DNA of 64,000 nucleotides from Pontibacillus chungwhensis (GCF_030166655.1 NZ_CP126446.1:1426001-1490000), one strand, 5' to 3'; positions 8,537 to 17,216 are shown, numbered from the stretch's first letter. The notes: a model not told the origin generated them from the sequence alone. Program-made: numbers and translations.

Positions 8537-8974
8537 ATGAATAGAAAAATGAAAATGGTCATGGCGGGGTTTTTCATTCTAATCCTCATTCCATTAATCA
8601 TTTTTAATTTACTGGATATTCATTTCCCTCCATATACGTTTTCAGCTTCCAAAGGGTCGGTGACGGTGGAGCATATTTTTAATGAAGATGAAACCTACGT
8701 GCTCGAGAAGGAAGAAGATAATAGACTTGCTATAAAGGTCATGGTGGAAATAGGGCAAAGTCGTAACCTTATAGAATTGCTTTTTGCATTAAGTTCAGTT
8801 TTGTTTAGTGTTCTTTGGATGGTCTATTTATCCCTGCGGAAAACGCGCTTCTTAAAAATAGGTATGTTCCTTTACGGGGGAGTGGCTGCAATTGTCGTAG
8901 GTTACATGGTTGTTCAATTTGTGGAGGTTTATCAATCATTTATGCCTCTTCTTGAAGAGCTTCAGAGTAGGTAG
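8537..8974 (+). CDS. Membrane protein of unknown function
   Basis: 145 aa with membrane segments near residues 7-27, 77-96 and 105-125 and an extracytoplasmic beta-rich loop between the first two. The start has a clear GAAAGGAG. It sits 62 nt after the coiled-coil gene and 30 nt before the next membrane gene, so an operon is likely. No family recognised. Confidence 0.6.
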   Translation: MNRKMKMVMAGFFILILIPLIIFNLLDIHFPPYTFSASKGSVTVEHIFNEDETYVLEKEEDNRLAIKVMVEIGQSRNLIELLFALSSVLFSVLWMVYLSLRKTRFLKIGMFLYGGVAAIVVGYMVVQFVEVYQSFMPLLEELQSR

Positions 8975-9004
8975 TGATTTGATTAAGAGAGAAGGAGGGG
9001 GAGG

Positions 9005-9466
9005 ATGGCTGGTAAAGATGTGGATCAACAGATTGTGAAGCGCTTGAAGAAGAGGCGATTACTCCAGAATAATATACAATTTCTCATTGGCTTTATCATT
9101 TATGGACTCTTGTTTCTCTATGCAAGGCAGGTAGGGTCAGCTTTTGTACTTGTCTTTGTGTTTAGTTTGTTTTCGTGGAGCATTGCCGTCCATTCTTTAT
9201 ATATGTTTAAAACAGGAAAAATAATCGGAACTAAAACGGCTCGTCTGATGGTAGAACTTGATAAAGAGCGAGTAGGGGAGGAGGAATGGAAGCAGCAAAG
9301 AGTGGATGGAATGCTGGGGATGGGGATCATTGGCATCGTGTCGACATTGTGTTTGTTTTTGAAAGACTTGCAAAATGTAGAGTTAGAATTCCTTTTCTTC
9401 ATTCCTATTCTAGCAGCGTGGGTGGTTCATAATATTCTTGAAGGTTATAAGATTAAGAAGTTATGA
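9005..9466 (+). CDS. Four-TM membrane protein of unknown function
   Basis: 153 aa. A charged N-terminus (QIVKRLKKRRLLQ) precedes two membrane segments (about 22-62), a hydrophilic middle with two Lys/Glu helices (residues 75-100) and two more segments (101-147). Start ATG 9005 follows AAGGAGGGGG. Third gene of a small membrane-protein cluster. Function unknown. Confidence 0.6.
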   Translation: MAGKDVDQQIVKRLKKRRLLQNNIQFLIGFIIYGLLFLYARQVGSAFVLVFVFSLFSWSIAVHSLYMFKTGKIIGTKTARLMVELDKERVGEEEWKQQRVDGMLGMGIIGIVSTLCLFLKDLQNVELEFLFFIPILAAWVVHNILEGYKIKKL

Positions 9467-9551
9467 GGGAGAAGACATCAAGAGAAGAACTTTTCTTATC
9501 GCTACGATAAAAAAGATAGTGATGCCCCTGATCACTTATAAACCTAAAAAG

Positions 9552-9857
9552 TCAACTTGAAACAATGGCCATAATGACCGCTGTTAGTACTGAAACCACA
9601 AAGGAGCCGACTATTAGCCATTGGGGGACGGTTGCTTTCTTGCCTTTCGTTATAAAGGATTCAATCAATTGAACAAGTACATATAAGAGTAAGGCAGGGA
9701 TTGCTAATAGATCAACCGTAATTTCTTTATCCATAACAAGCATTAATGGGACAAATAAAAGCCCGTATATGATTGCCATGTTAAAGCCGGTACTTCTAGG
9801 GTTTAACACTCCGTTGGTCGTTTGGTTTCTTGTGTTCTTTGAAGACGTTGTGGTCAT
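9552..9857 (-). CDS. Three-TM membrane protein
   Basis: 101 aa. A Thr/Asn-rich cytoplasmic N-terminus is followed by three hydrophobic segments with a basic loop (TKGKKATVP). ATG 9857 has AAAGGATGG upstream; the frame is open to 9902 without a better start. Faces the preceding cluster convergently. No family recognised. Confidence 0.55.
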   Translation of the reverse strand: MTTTSSKNTRNQTTNGVLNPRSTGFNMAIIYGLLFVPLMLVMDKEITVDLLAIPALLLYVLVQLIESFITKGKKATVPQWLIVGSFVVSVLTAVIMAIVSS

Positions 9858-10061
9858 GATTACACCATCCTTTCTTGTTTCCGTTAGTTTATTCCTTGTC
9901 ATAATGCTTCTTTCTTTTACTGTATTGTAATTATGAGGAGCATCTTTAGGATCTTACTCCGTAATATACGATTTCTGGATTAAAATCCTGGATACCTTCT
10001 TTGTAGGGTTAATAATGAACTATACGTTGATAGGTTGAAACTAAATATTTGGAGGAGCATG

Positions 10062-10328
10062 ATGCCGGAAGCTGTTGTAGTGGGGATAGTCGTTTTGGTT
10101 TTAGTAGGAGTAAGTGCATTTTATAACCGTATGACAACGTTACACTTTGTTTGGATTCTTTTTATTTTTTTGTTAGAGTTCGTAGCTAATGTTTATATAT
10201 CTATGAATCTAAGTCTTGTCTTTGGTCATGATGGATCTGGTTTGGTCCTTTTTCCTGGCTTTGTATTCATTGGGTTCATTTTGACATTAATCTTGAATAA
10301 GATATTTTTTTCCGAGTATTACAAGTAG
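10062..10328 (+). CDS. Small three-TM membrane protein
   Basis: 88 aa, almost entirely hydrophobic, three membrane spans. GGAGG at 10051-10055 supports ATG 10062 (or the adjacent in-frame ATG 10059) rather than the ATG at 10035. Followed immediately by a hairpin repeat copy. Function unknown. Confidence 0.5.
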   Translation: MPEAVVVGIVVLVLVGVSAFYNRMTTLHFVWILFIFLLEFVANVYISMNLSLVFGHDGSGLVLFPGFVFIGFILTLILNKIFFSEYYK

Positions 10329-10335
10329 CTAATGT

Positions 10336-10387
10336 GGGGCAAGGGACCAGGTCCATTGCCCCACGGGGCGAGGAGCCTGTCCCCTTG
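10336..10387. repeat. GGGACAGG-type hairpin repeat, copy 2
   Basis: A diverged copy in which the inner dyad is GCCCC-AC-GGGGC. It lies between the ends of two convergent genes (10328 and 10392) and could form a hairpin in either transcript, but there is no T tract. Confidence 0.75.
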
Positions 10388-10391
10388 TGCT

Positions 10392-11207
10392 TTAGCTCCC
10401 CATATTCTTTAAAATTTCTTCAATAACATGACTAGAGTTCTTAGCAGCTTCTTCAACGAAGTTCTCCTGGATCGAGGCAGCCTCTTCGCCAGCATCGTCA
10501 GAAGCCGAACGAATGACGACATATGGAATGTTGTTTAACTGAGCTACTTGCCCAACAGCAGCTCCTTCCATTTCTACTACGTATGCATTGAATGTATTGT
10601 AAATCCACTCTGTTTTCTCTTCACTTGCAATAAATTGATCTCCCGTAGCAATACGTGCCTCAAACACATCTACGTAATCAGGCAATCCTTTCGTACCCTC
10701 TTTAGCTAATTGAATTAAGTCCTCATCAGCTTTGAAAAAGCGAGTATCCATACCTGGGATTTGACCTGGCTTGAAGCCTTTAGCAGTCTCATCCATATCA
10801 TGATGGACGGTTTCTGTAGATATGACGATATCTCCTAGTCCTAGGTCGGGATGCAGACCCCCGGCCACGCCTGAATTAATTAACGTATCAACATCAAATT
10901 CACTTATTAGCGTTTGAGCTGCAATGGTTGCGTTCACTTTCCCGATGCCTGATTGGACAAGTACAATCTGTTGTCCGTTTAGTACTCCTTCATAATATGT
11001 AAGGTCACCGATTTCTTCCTTGTTATCAACTTCCATATGAGAACGTAATAAATCTATTTCTACTTCCATTGGTCCAATAATACCAACCCGTTCTTCATCT
11101 TTCTTCTCTGCAGCCTTTGACTCATTTTGTTGCTGTGAACATCCTGCGAGCAGTAGGATCAACAACACAATCCCTAGTAGCGGTTTGAGTAAGTAATGTT
11201 GTTTCAT
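10392..11207 (-). CDS. Lipoprotein MTA/SAH nucleosidase-like enzyme
   Basis: 271 aa. Signal peptide with lipobox LLAGC, a short Gln/Glu/Lys linker, then a full nucleosidase domain: VGIIGPMEVEIDLL start, SGVAGG phosphorylase-fold loop, VVEMEGAAVGQVA ribose-binding segment and RSASDDAGEEA with the catalytic Asp. MTA/SAH nucleosidases cleave methylthioadenosine or S-adenosylhomocysteine to adenine; the usual enzyme is cytoplasmic, so the lipid anchor implies action outside the membrane. ATG 11207 has AAGAGGTG upstream; the longer frame to 11255 is not needed. Confidence 0.88.
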   Translation of the reverse strand: MKQHYLLKPLLGIVLLILLLAGCSQQQNESKAAEKKDEERVGIIGPMEVEIDLLRSHMEVDNKEEIGDLTYYEGVLNGQQIVLVQSGIGKVNATIAAQTLISEFDVDTLINSGVAGGLHPDLGLGDIVISTETVHHDMDETAKGFKPGQIPGMDTRFFKADEDLIQLAKEGTKGLPDYVDVFEARIATGDQFIASEEKTEWIYNTFNAYVVEMEGAAVGQVAQLNNIPYVVIRSASDDAGEEAASIQENFVEEAAKNSSHVIEEILKNMGS

Positions 11208-11474
11208 GTTAGCACCTCTTTTTCTAAGTTGAAACGAACGATTGAAGCGATACACTTAATAAAGTTCGTCTTTTTGTCATTGTATTTTATGATAGAAAGA
11301 TTTACAACCATTTATTTAACTAAAATCGAACTTTGTGTAATTTTTGTTTTGTTTTGTTCGGATTTTGAGTTTGCTTGTTTACTGAGGGGGAGAACGAAAA
11401 TACCTGGTCCAAGTGGGAGTGTAACTTTTGAAAAGATCTATGCGACGAATGGGTTAAACAAAGGGGGTTCCAAA

Positions 11475-11978
11475 ATGAGAAAAGGACTATTTCTAATGTG
11501 CTGCTTATTGTTAATGAGTCTATTAATTGCTGGTTGTCATTCCTCAGATGACTCTGTTAATCAAGATATGGAGAAACCATCTAGTGCATGGTATGTAATG
11601 GATAAGAACGACTCTAAAATACTTGTGGTTAAATCAAACCCAAAAGACGTCAATAACAATGGGGGTTACGATGCCATATGGGGTTCTGGTGATATTGAAG
11701 GTGTATCAATAGGTGACCGAGTCGACATCAAGGTGGAAGGTAGCGTCATGGAATCCTACCCTCCACAAGGTAAGTTCGGAGAAGTTGAAATCCTTTCTGA
11801 AGAGAAACCTGAAGGAGCTACTCTATCGAAATCAGAAGCGTTGAGAAAAGCGTTAAGCAACATGGAACATCGATTAAAAATGGTGGAAGCAATCGATTTC
11901 ATAGAGGAAAAAGACATGTGGAGCGTTAAGCTGCAAGATGGAGATGAGGTACTTGAAGTAAGTGTTGATGATGAATAA
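11475..11978 (+). CDS. DUF3221-like lipoprotein with C-terminal extension
   Basis: 167 aa. Lipobox LIAGC, then the same pattern as the lipoprotein at 7514 (SAWYVMDKNDSKILVV … VSIGDRVDIKVEG … SYPPQGKFGEVEIL) plus about 50 extra residues that look like a PepSY-like or SpoIIID-unrelated helical-beta unit (SKSEALRKAL … MWSVKLQDGDEVLEVSV); that last comparison is weak. Start follows AAAGGGGG. The long upstream open frame to 11196 is not supported. Confidence 0.72.
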   Translation: MRKGLFLMCCLLLMSLLIAGCHSSDDSVNQDMEKPSSAWYVMDKNDSKILVVKSNPKDVNNNGGYDAIWGSGDIEGVSIGDRVDIKVEGSVMESYPPQGKFGEVEILSEEKPEGATLSKSEALRKALSNMEHRLKMVEAIDFIEEKDMWSVKLQDGDEVLEVSVDDE

Positions 11979-12131
11979 ACCAGTGCGTGATGTATGTAAC
12001 AAGAAGGATGTAAGTTTGTATCGAACTGTCCCTCTAGCCCTTATTAATCGACATGAAACCGCTTTTACTGTACCATATTTTGCAAGGTGCGAAGATATAA
12101 GTCAAATAAAAACAAAAGGGGGACATTCACA

Positions 12132-12938
12132 ATGATTTTAAATCAAAAGTATACTCTATCAAATGGGGTAGAGATTCCTAAACTAGGTCTTGGAACTTGG
12201 AAGATTGATAATGACGATGTGGCACAGACGGTAAGAGAGGCTATAAACGCTGGGTATCGTCACATTGATACAGCACAGGCTTATGAAAATGAGAGAGGTG
12301 TCGGGGAAGGCATTCTTGCCTCTAGTGTGAAAAGAGACGAGCTGTTTATTACCTCAAAAGTCGCTGCTGAAATAAAGTCATACGATGAAGCTGTAGCATC
12401 GATCGATCAGTCGTTAGAGAGACTGGGTCTTGAATTCATTGACCTTATGCTCATTCACTGTCCGCAACCGTGGAATGAGTTCGGTAGTGACAATCGATAC
12501 TTGGAAGAAAACCGTAACGTATGGAGAGCGCTAGAAGAAGCATACGAAGCCGGGAAAGTACGTGCGATTGGTGTTTCTAACTTCCAGCAAGTGGACCTTG
12601 AGAACATTTTAAATGAGTGCAACGTGAAACCAATGGCCAATCAAATCTTAGCGAATATCACGCATACTCCATTGGATTTGATCCAGTATACGCAAGACCA
12701 AGGCATCCTTGTTGAAGCTTATTCTCCTCTGGCCCATGGCGACTTGCTCAAAAACGAAGAACTTGAAGAGATCGCAGAGAAATACGGGGTTTCCGTAGCT
12801 CAATTAAGTATTCGATTCGATTTACAGCTCGGACTTCTTCCACTACCTAAAACCGTCACTCCTGAGCGTATGAAGACGAATACAGAGGTAGACTTTAAGA
12901 TTAGTGAAGAGGATATGGACTATTTGAAAAAGGTGTAG
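12132..12938 (+). CDS. Aldo/keto reductase
   Basis: 268 aa, normal length for an AKR5-type TIM-barrel NADPH-dependent carbonyl reductase. Catalytic tetrad is visible: Asp in HIDTAQAYENE, Tyr48-equivalent in the same segment, Lys in FITSKV and His in LMLIHCPQPW. Cofactor loop near the C-terminus (LPKTVTPERMKTN) has the usual K…R pattern. ATG 12132 follows AAAAGGGGG. Substrate unknown; detoxification of aldehydes or ketones is the usual role. Confidence 0.92.
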   Translation: MILNQKYTLSNGVEIPKLGLGTWKIDNDDVAQTVREAINAGYRHIDTAQAYENERGVGEGILASSVKRDELFITSKVAAEIKSYDEAVASIDQSLERLGLEFIDLMLIHCPQPWNEFGSDNRYLEENRNVWRALEEAYEAGKVRAIGVSNFQQVDLENILNECNVKPMANQILANITHTPLDLIQYTQDQGILVEAYSPLAHGDLLKNEELEEIAEKYGVSVAQLSIRFDLQLGLLPLPKTVTPERMKTNTEVDFKISEEDMDYLKKV

Positions 12939-12950
12939 TTCCCTAAAAGT

Positions 12951-12966
12951 ACAATGAACCTGTCCT
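12951..12966. repeat. Scrap of GGGACAGG-type repeat
   Basis: ACAATGAACCTGTCCT matches the arm of the hairpin repeats elsewhere in the window (compare 26396-26409) without a partner arm, so it looks like a decayed copy. Confidence 0.4.
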
Positions 12967-13049
12967 TAAATCACTTCTGAATCTAGCAACGAAGGAATGT
13001 CCGCCCCCTTACTCTCATAGACTTAGAGGGTAGGAGGGAGGTGGTCTGA

Positions 13050-13412
13050 ATGCTTGAGTGGAGTGTTTTAATCGCAGCGATCGGGTTTATCGTACTTGTC
13101 GCTTATTTGGTTCTAACATTACGAAAAGTCATGGCAACACTGGCGGAAACAGAAGAGACGCTGTCTGACGTCCGTAAATCCGTAACAGGGATTACGGAGG
13201 AAGCAGAAGAACTGATTCATGAAGCCAACCAAATTTCGGTTGATGTTAAAGGAAAGATGGAAGCCGTCGATCCTTTAATCGAATCCGCACACGATGTGGG
13301 CGATATGATCCATGAAGTAACAAGCTCAATGAAAAGGACTGCTTTGGATAAGAACGATAGGAAAACCGTGCGGACGCAAGAGAGTCAGCCGGTGCAGATT
13401 AAATTGAAGTGA
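13050..13412 (+). CDS. DUF948 (YtxG-like) general stress membrane protein
   Basis: 120 aa. One N-terminal membrane span (LIAAIGFIVLVAYLVLTL) followed by a long helical region with repeated small/Glu heptads (LAETEETLSDVRKSVTGITE…), the DUF948 pattern seen in YtxG of Bacillus, a stress-induced protein. GGAGGGAGGTGG provides the ribosome-binding site. Single gene ended by a strong terminator. Confidence 0.75.
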   Translation: MLEWSVLIAAIGFIVLVAYLVLTLRKVMATLAETEETLSDVRKSVTGITEEAEELIHEANQISVDVKGKMEAVDPLIESAHDVGDMIHEVTSSMKRTALDKNDRKTVRTQESQPVQIKLK

Positions 13413-13414
13413 GG

Positions 13415-13448
13415 AAGAAGAGACTGGGGGGACCGGTCTCTTCTTTTT
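13415..13448 (+). terminator. Terminator of DUF948 gene
   Basis: AAGAAGAGAC (13415-13424) pairs with GTCTCTTCTT (13436-13445) and runs into a T tract. Confidence 0.85.
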
Positions 13449-13466
13449 GCATCGGGGCAACTATGA

Positions 13467-13506
13467 AGGAGGGGAACTTCATAAAAGAGTGTTCACTTCC
13501 CCTCCT
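13467..13506. repeat. 10-bp inverted repeat
   Basis: AGGAGGGGAA (13467-13476) and TTCCCCTCCT (13497-13506) form a perfect dyad with a 20-nt loop downstream of the minus-strand gene ending at 13561. No T tract on either side, so a terminator role is uncertain. Confidence 0.4.
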
Positions 13507-13560
13507 AATAACATTGATAGTTATATACATTAGGAAAAGAAGGATTTAGGAAAGCCCACT

Positions 13561-13887
13561 CTACATTAGGCCCAAGCTTTTAAGAGTCCAAATTTCTACA
13601 GCTTTAGAATACATCTCATCCCAATTTATAAAGGAAGTCTTTTCTTTAATAAATGTTTCCCACTCACTACTAGGAATGGCTTCAAAATCCTCTAGCGAAT
13701 TGATGTTAAACTGTGATCTTCTTAACATCTCATCGAAGTTATTAAAATGGGTGAACGTTGTCATGAAATTTGACTCAAACAGTTCATTTAGTGGGACATT
13801 ATTTTCCCCATCTAATTCTCTACCGTTTTTTTGAATCTTATTTAGTTCCTTATTTAAACTATCAAAACCATACTTTTTGTTACTCAT
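13561..13887 (-). CDS. Small hypothetical protein of accessory type
   Basis: 108 aa, acidic, no membrane segment. The pattern N-VPLNELFESNFM … EDFEAIPSSEW … FINWDEM … LGLM recalls a family of small proteins of unknown function often found in phage or mobile regions of Firmicutes (from memory, not searched). TAAGGAGGTCC is a very good Shine-Dalgarno. It lies at the border of the AT-rich patch and is divergent from the truncated-looking frame at 13953. Confidence 0.6.
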   Translation of the reverse strand: MSNKKYGFDSLNKELNKIQKNGRELDGENNVPLNELFESNFMTTFTHFNNFDEMLRRSQFNINSLEDFEAIPSSEWETFIKEKTSFINWDEMYSKAVEIWTLKSLGLM

Positions 13888-13952
13888 ATTGGACCTCCTT
13901 ATTCTTTCTATGCTAATAATCTATCACTTTTGTAGTTTTATATCCTTCATAT

Positions 13953-14240
13953 ATGACACCTGTTCATTTGACAGCTGTGGGCGCAACAACCGCAGGTATT
14001 AACTTTGCTTTGGAAGCAGCAGCAGGTAAAAGGGCTATCCCTTACGTAGGAACGCTTGTGTGGGCTTCAGATGCATTGACTGCGGCTAATTATTATATCG
14101 ATCAATACTACTCGTACCTAGGAGTTGAAAGATTTAAAGTAACTTATAAATGGAAATACGAGTTAGACCCACTAGCTGACGGTGGAGGTATTCCTCAATC
14201 TAAAGTATTCGAGACAAAAACGGTAGCTATATATGAATAA
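13953..14240 (+). pseudogene. Probable 5'-truncated gene remnant
   Basis: 95-aa open frame without a ribosome-binding site (upstream TATCCTTCAT). The product begins abruptly inside what looks like a hydrophobic Ala/Gly-rich helix pair and ends in a beta-rich tail. Residues look protein-like rather than random, which suggests the C-terminal part of a larger secreted or toxin-like protein whose 5' part has been lost. Identity not recognised; a short intact gene is possible but less likely. Confidence 0.35.
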
Positions 14241-14449
14241 TAAAAGAGCCGCATTTTATTAAGTAGTTCAGTTGTGAAGTAGAAAACACCAAACACAATA
14301 TTAAAGAATTTCTACTTACATGATTTGTATTTGAAATGACAGATACCTATGATAGTTTACGTCTATTAAAATTGAGCTTGTAAACTTTTATATGAGAAAC
14401 TTTTATAAATAATTGTCGTCTAAATTATATAGAAAAGGAGTGAAAAACT

Positions 14450-14953
14450 ATGACAATCAATAAATCGTTACTTGCTCTCACTTTATTTTTGTTGTTACTT
14501 TTATTCGGTTGCAGTAATGACACAAATGATAGTGGTGTTATAGCAAGTGAAAAAACATTGCCTTCAAATTTTCATGAGGTTGCATTTGAAAGAGAAACAA
14601 CACCTTTATTTCAATTTTTGATAAGAAAAGCTGTTAATCAATCAGAATTTGAGCAAACATGGAACTTATATGGATTTGAAGATAAAATACCAAACGTTAG
14701 CTTTCACGAAAAAGATGTTTTTTTTATTGGAGTTCATGAGTCTGGCAGTTGTCCCTACAAGGTAAAAAATGTTGAATTAAGCTCTGACAACAATACTATG
14801 ACAGTGCCTTTATCGGAACCAGACGGAGCTTGTACTTCTGATGCAACACCAAGAACATTTGTAATCCAAATTGATAAAGAAGTATCCAAAGGTATAGAGA
14901 ACGTAGTTATTGTTCAAAACAGAGTAGAAACGAACGTACCGTTTGAAAATTAA
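14450..14953 (+). CDS. Lipoprotein, possibly PrcB-C-like fold
   Basis: 167 aa with lipobox LFGC (Cys21). Mature part: residues 55-85 (QSEFEQTWNLYGFEDKIPNV…), a beta strand DVFFIGVHESGSCPYKV and TPRTFVIQID near the end. The layout W…P.vdF…vffig…gsCpy.v…l…TPr…v.I resembles the C-terminal domain of PrcB-type proteins, but this is a weak resemblance. AAAAGGAGTG precedes the ATG. It has its own terminator. Confidence 0.65.
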   Translation: MTINKSLLALTLFLLLLLFGCSNDTNDSGVIASEKTLPSNFHEVAFERETTPLFQFLIRKAVNQSEFEQTWNLYGFEDKIPNVSFHEKDVFFIGVHESGSCPYKVKNVELSSDNNTMTVPLSEPDGACTSDATPRTFVIQIDKEVSKGIENVVIVQNRVETNVPFEN

Positions 14954-14956
14954 ATA

Positions 14957-14998
14957 AAAATAGAGGAAACCCTAATATTTTCGGGTTTCCTCTATTTT
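14957..14998. terminator. Strong terminator
   Basis: AAAATAGAGGAAACCC pairs with GGGTTTCCTCTATTTT around a TAATATTTTC loop. It sits between convergent genes ending at 14953 and 15015 and can serve both. Confidence 0.9.
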
Positions 14999-15014
14999 GG
15001 TATAAATATCAACA

Positions 15015-15281
15015 TTAAAATTTAACACAGCCTTTCAATAAAGCTGAGGTCCCCATTACGATAGAAGAGATGACTGAGGCAATCATAATTGAAAAGCTTA
15101 TAGCCCCTAACCCTATTCCTTCCCATCCTCCCACAAAGAAACTGATCAGTAATAAAACAATACTTAACACTATGAATAGTGGTGAAATGATATAGTGTAA
15201 CTTGGAGTCATTCTTTTGAAATATCAAAGAAATGCTTATTAAACTAACGGTAATGATAGCCTTCATGAATAAGTAAGACAT
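15015..15281 (-). CDS. Small three-TM membrane protein
   Basis: 88 aa, three membrane segments with a Gly-rich loop (GGWEGIGLGAISFS). TAGAGGAGGAATTCAA gives a clear Shine-Dalgarno for ATG 15281. No family recognised; part of the AT-rich patch. Confidence 0.6.
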   Translation of the reverse strand: MSYLFMKAIITVSLISISLIFQKNDSKLHYIISPLFIVLSIVLLLISFFVGGWEGIGLGAISFSIMIASVISSIVMGTSALLKGCVKF

Positions 15282-15422
15282 TTGAATTCCTCCTCTAGAA
15301 AAGTCGTAACGTACATCTCAATATTCAAAAAATCGTTCTTCCAATAAACTGCCTCTTAAAAAAAGGAGATGCCTCTCGACAACTCCTTGTTAAACTCTTG
15401 CATCCGTTAGCTAAACGAAAAT

Positions 15423-15782
15423 TTAATCTTGCTGATAAACTTGTACATTTTCATTTGGGATCCATCCCTCATTAAAAGAATTAAGTTTTTGAGCCCAAAA
15501 CCACCCATTTAATTCTTTTTGTTTGAAAAGCAGTTCTCCGATATGCACGTTTAATTCTTTTGCTACGTAATCTTCTAATACCTTTCCGCAGGTATCTATT
15601 ATTTGTTCAGGAACCCATCCCTCTAGCTTTAAATCTTCTGTATGGCAATATATCCAATTATCCCAATTTTCCTCTCCCATGTACGCTTCTCCGACAATAA
15701 CAGATTGTCCTTTAGTCAGTTTAATCGGATTTGGATAATTACTTATATGATTTTTTATCACGATATATATATTATTATTCAT
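15423..15782 (-). CDS. Tandem SH3-like domain protein
   Basis: 119 aa. Two similar halves each end in a G-W-[IV]-P motif: residues 1-63 (KLTKGQSVIVGEAYMGEENW … LEGWVPEQII) and 64-119 (LNVHIGELL … LNGWFWAQKL … NEGWIPNENV). This is the bacterial SH3 pattern. No signal peptide, so probably cytoplasmic. It begins 33 nt after the end of the frameshifted lipoprotein gene on the same strand. AAAAGGAG precedes the ATG. Confidence 0.7.
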   Translation of the reverse strand: MNNNIYIVIKNHISNYPNPIKLTKGQSVIVGEAYMGEENWDNWIYCHTEDLKLEGWVPEQIIDTCGKVLEDYVAKELNVHIGELLFKQKELNGWFWAQKLNSFNEGWIPNENVQVYQQD

Positions 15783-15814
15783 ACGGGCTCCTTTTCTCCG
15801 ATGTTTTTTTTAAT

Positions 15815-16416
15815 TTACAGATTCGTTTCTTCTATTAAATTAAAGACTAAAGAATACATTCTTTTTAGGTTTTCTTCTGTTTCCTCGTTATTTGGCAAGT
15901 AAACACCCATAGGTCTAAAGGAGTCAAATTCTTTTGACTCATATTCCACTCCTGGAGCGTACATCAGTCCAGGTGTCCACTCCCAAAACTCACTATACTC
16001 TTCAGATTTTCGAAAAAAGGGATGGAGTTTCTGGCAGAAATAAAAAAGAATGGGATTTCATGCCTCTTATAAACATCAACATACTGACTCTGTGAAGCTT
16101 CGGAAAGATTCTCTTTCATAACAAAGACGGCATCATAAAGAGTCAAATCTTCTTCCCGCAATTTTTTAAATGAAAGTTCATTAAAACGAACGTTTTCTTC
16201 TCTAACTTCTGGAGAAGCTCCAACTACAGCAATTTTTAAAGCCTTTCCACTATATGGTTCGAATTCCACATTTTTAGAACTACCCGCATGATCTGTAGCT
16301 TGAGTCGTTTCAGAATCACTTTCGTTCGGTTCATTGGTTTTTCCGCTCTCATCTTTATTTTGGCAACCAACTAATGCCAAACCTATTACGATGAACAGAA
16401 TAAAAAGTTTCTTCAA
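15815..16416 (-). pseudogene. Frameshifted lipoprotein gene
   Basis: The first 133 codons encode a lipoprotein (lipobox LVGC, Asp/Glu/Thr-rich linker, then an alpha/beta domain KIAVVGASPEVREENVRF…). The frame ends early at 15964, but a -1/+1 switch in the A6 tract at 16013-16018 continues the protein for about 65 more sensible residues (RKSEEYSEFWEWTPGLMY … LVFNLIEETNL) to a stop at 15815. One missing base in a homopolymer explains this. It is a recent mutation, an assembly error, or slippage-controlled expression. Function unknown. Confidence 0.7.
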
Positions 16417-16510
16417 AATACACCCTCCTACATATTTAGTTAAGCATAAAGCGTTTCATCCATACAAAATATTACAATTAACTATACTAAATAACATTGG
16501 TTTTGACCAT

Positions 16511-16577
16511 GGTTTTAGCACCATTTTAACTTGCGAATAATAGCTATTGTCCAGTTGCTAATCCTTGTGCTAAAACC
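16511..16577. repeat. Long-range 11-bp inverted repeat
   Basis: GGTTTTAGCAC (16511-16521) is matched by GTGCTAAAACC (16567-16577) with 45 nt between. This and the hairpin at 16631 are the only structures visible in the gene-free stretch 16418-16722. Confidence 0.4.
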
Positions 16578-16630
16578 GTTGTTATTTTAGACGTAAAACC
16601 ATAATAAATCCTATCATATCAATAAAAAGA

Positions 16631-16662
16631 AACATGCGAATTCCTATGTGAATTCGCATGTT
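16631..16662 (-). terminator. Terminator of minus-strand membrane gene
   Basis: AACATGCGAATTC and GAATTCGCATGTT form a perfect 13-bp stem with a 6-nt loop; on the minus strand it is followed by TTTCTTTTTATT. It lies 60 nt past the stop of the gene at 16723. Confidence 0.8.
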
Positions 16663-16722
16663 AAAAGCCTTGTTATTTTCATTTTTCTACCTCTGAACCG
16701 AACTACTTAGCATTTTATGCTT

Positions 16723-16962
16723 TTATATTGTCACCACAACCGTCAACATGGTAACAATAAGAATAGGCAACCAACCAAAATCAATAAGTTTATTGTTAGT
16801 AAATCGGTTAAATTTATACCTTAGAGTTAACCTTTGGATCAAAGCATATAGTGCACTAATAGCAAAAAAGTTAAGATAGTTTAAAGAATCAGAAAATAAT
16901 AACACTAAAATCAACAAGCAATATACTACTGTCCTGAAAAAGGGGAATCTAAAAATCGTCAT
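16723..16962 (-). CDS. Small membrane protein
   Basis: 79 aa with two or three membrane segments and a basic loop (RLTLRYKFNRFTNNK). GAAAGGATG is a fair Shine-Dalgarno. No family recognised. Last gene of the AT-rich patch. Confidence 0.55.
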   Translation of the reverse strand: MTIFRFPFFRTVVYCLLILVLLFSDSLNYLNFFAISALYALIQRLTLRYKFNRFTNNKLIDFGWLPILIVTMLTVVVTI

Positions 16963-17216
16963 ATTTACATCCTTTCAAGATATAGCCACTACTGTAATTC
17001 GTCTATTTAAGGTCATTCCTTTTGTGTAAACACAGTTTAGCAAAGAATTTAATACAAAGAAAAGTAAATTAGGTAAAAATTTCATTACAAATTTAATTAC
17101 AGATATCCTAACTCTAATGGACCACAACAATATATGGATTTAACTATTAGATAAGCCCAAAATAAGAAGGATAGATAGCGATGTAAATAATTAAAGGTTT
17201 TATTTATTTTCAAAAA
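16963..17216. other. AT-rich gap without recognisable gene
   Basis: No open frame with a ribosome-binding site and no strong hairpin was found here. The stretch separates the minus-strand membrane gene from the TetR gene promoter. Confidence 0.6.

Noticed and set aside
13561-16962. Prophage or toxin-immunity island
   Set aside because: No integrase, structural phage gene, toxin domain or attachment duplication could be recognised; only base composition and small genes point to acquisition.
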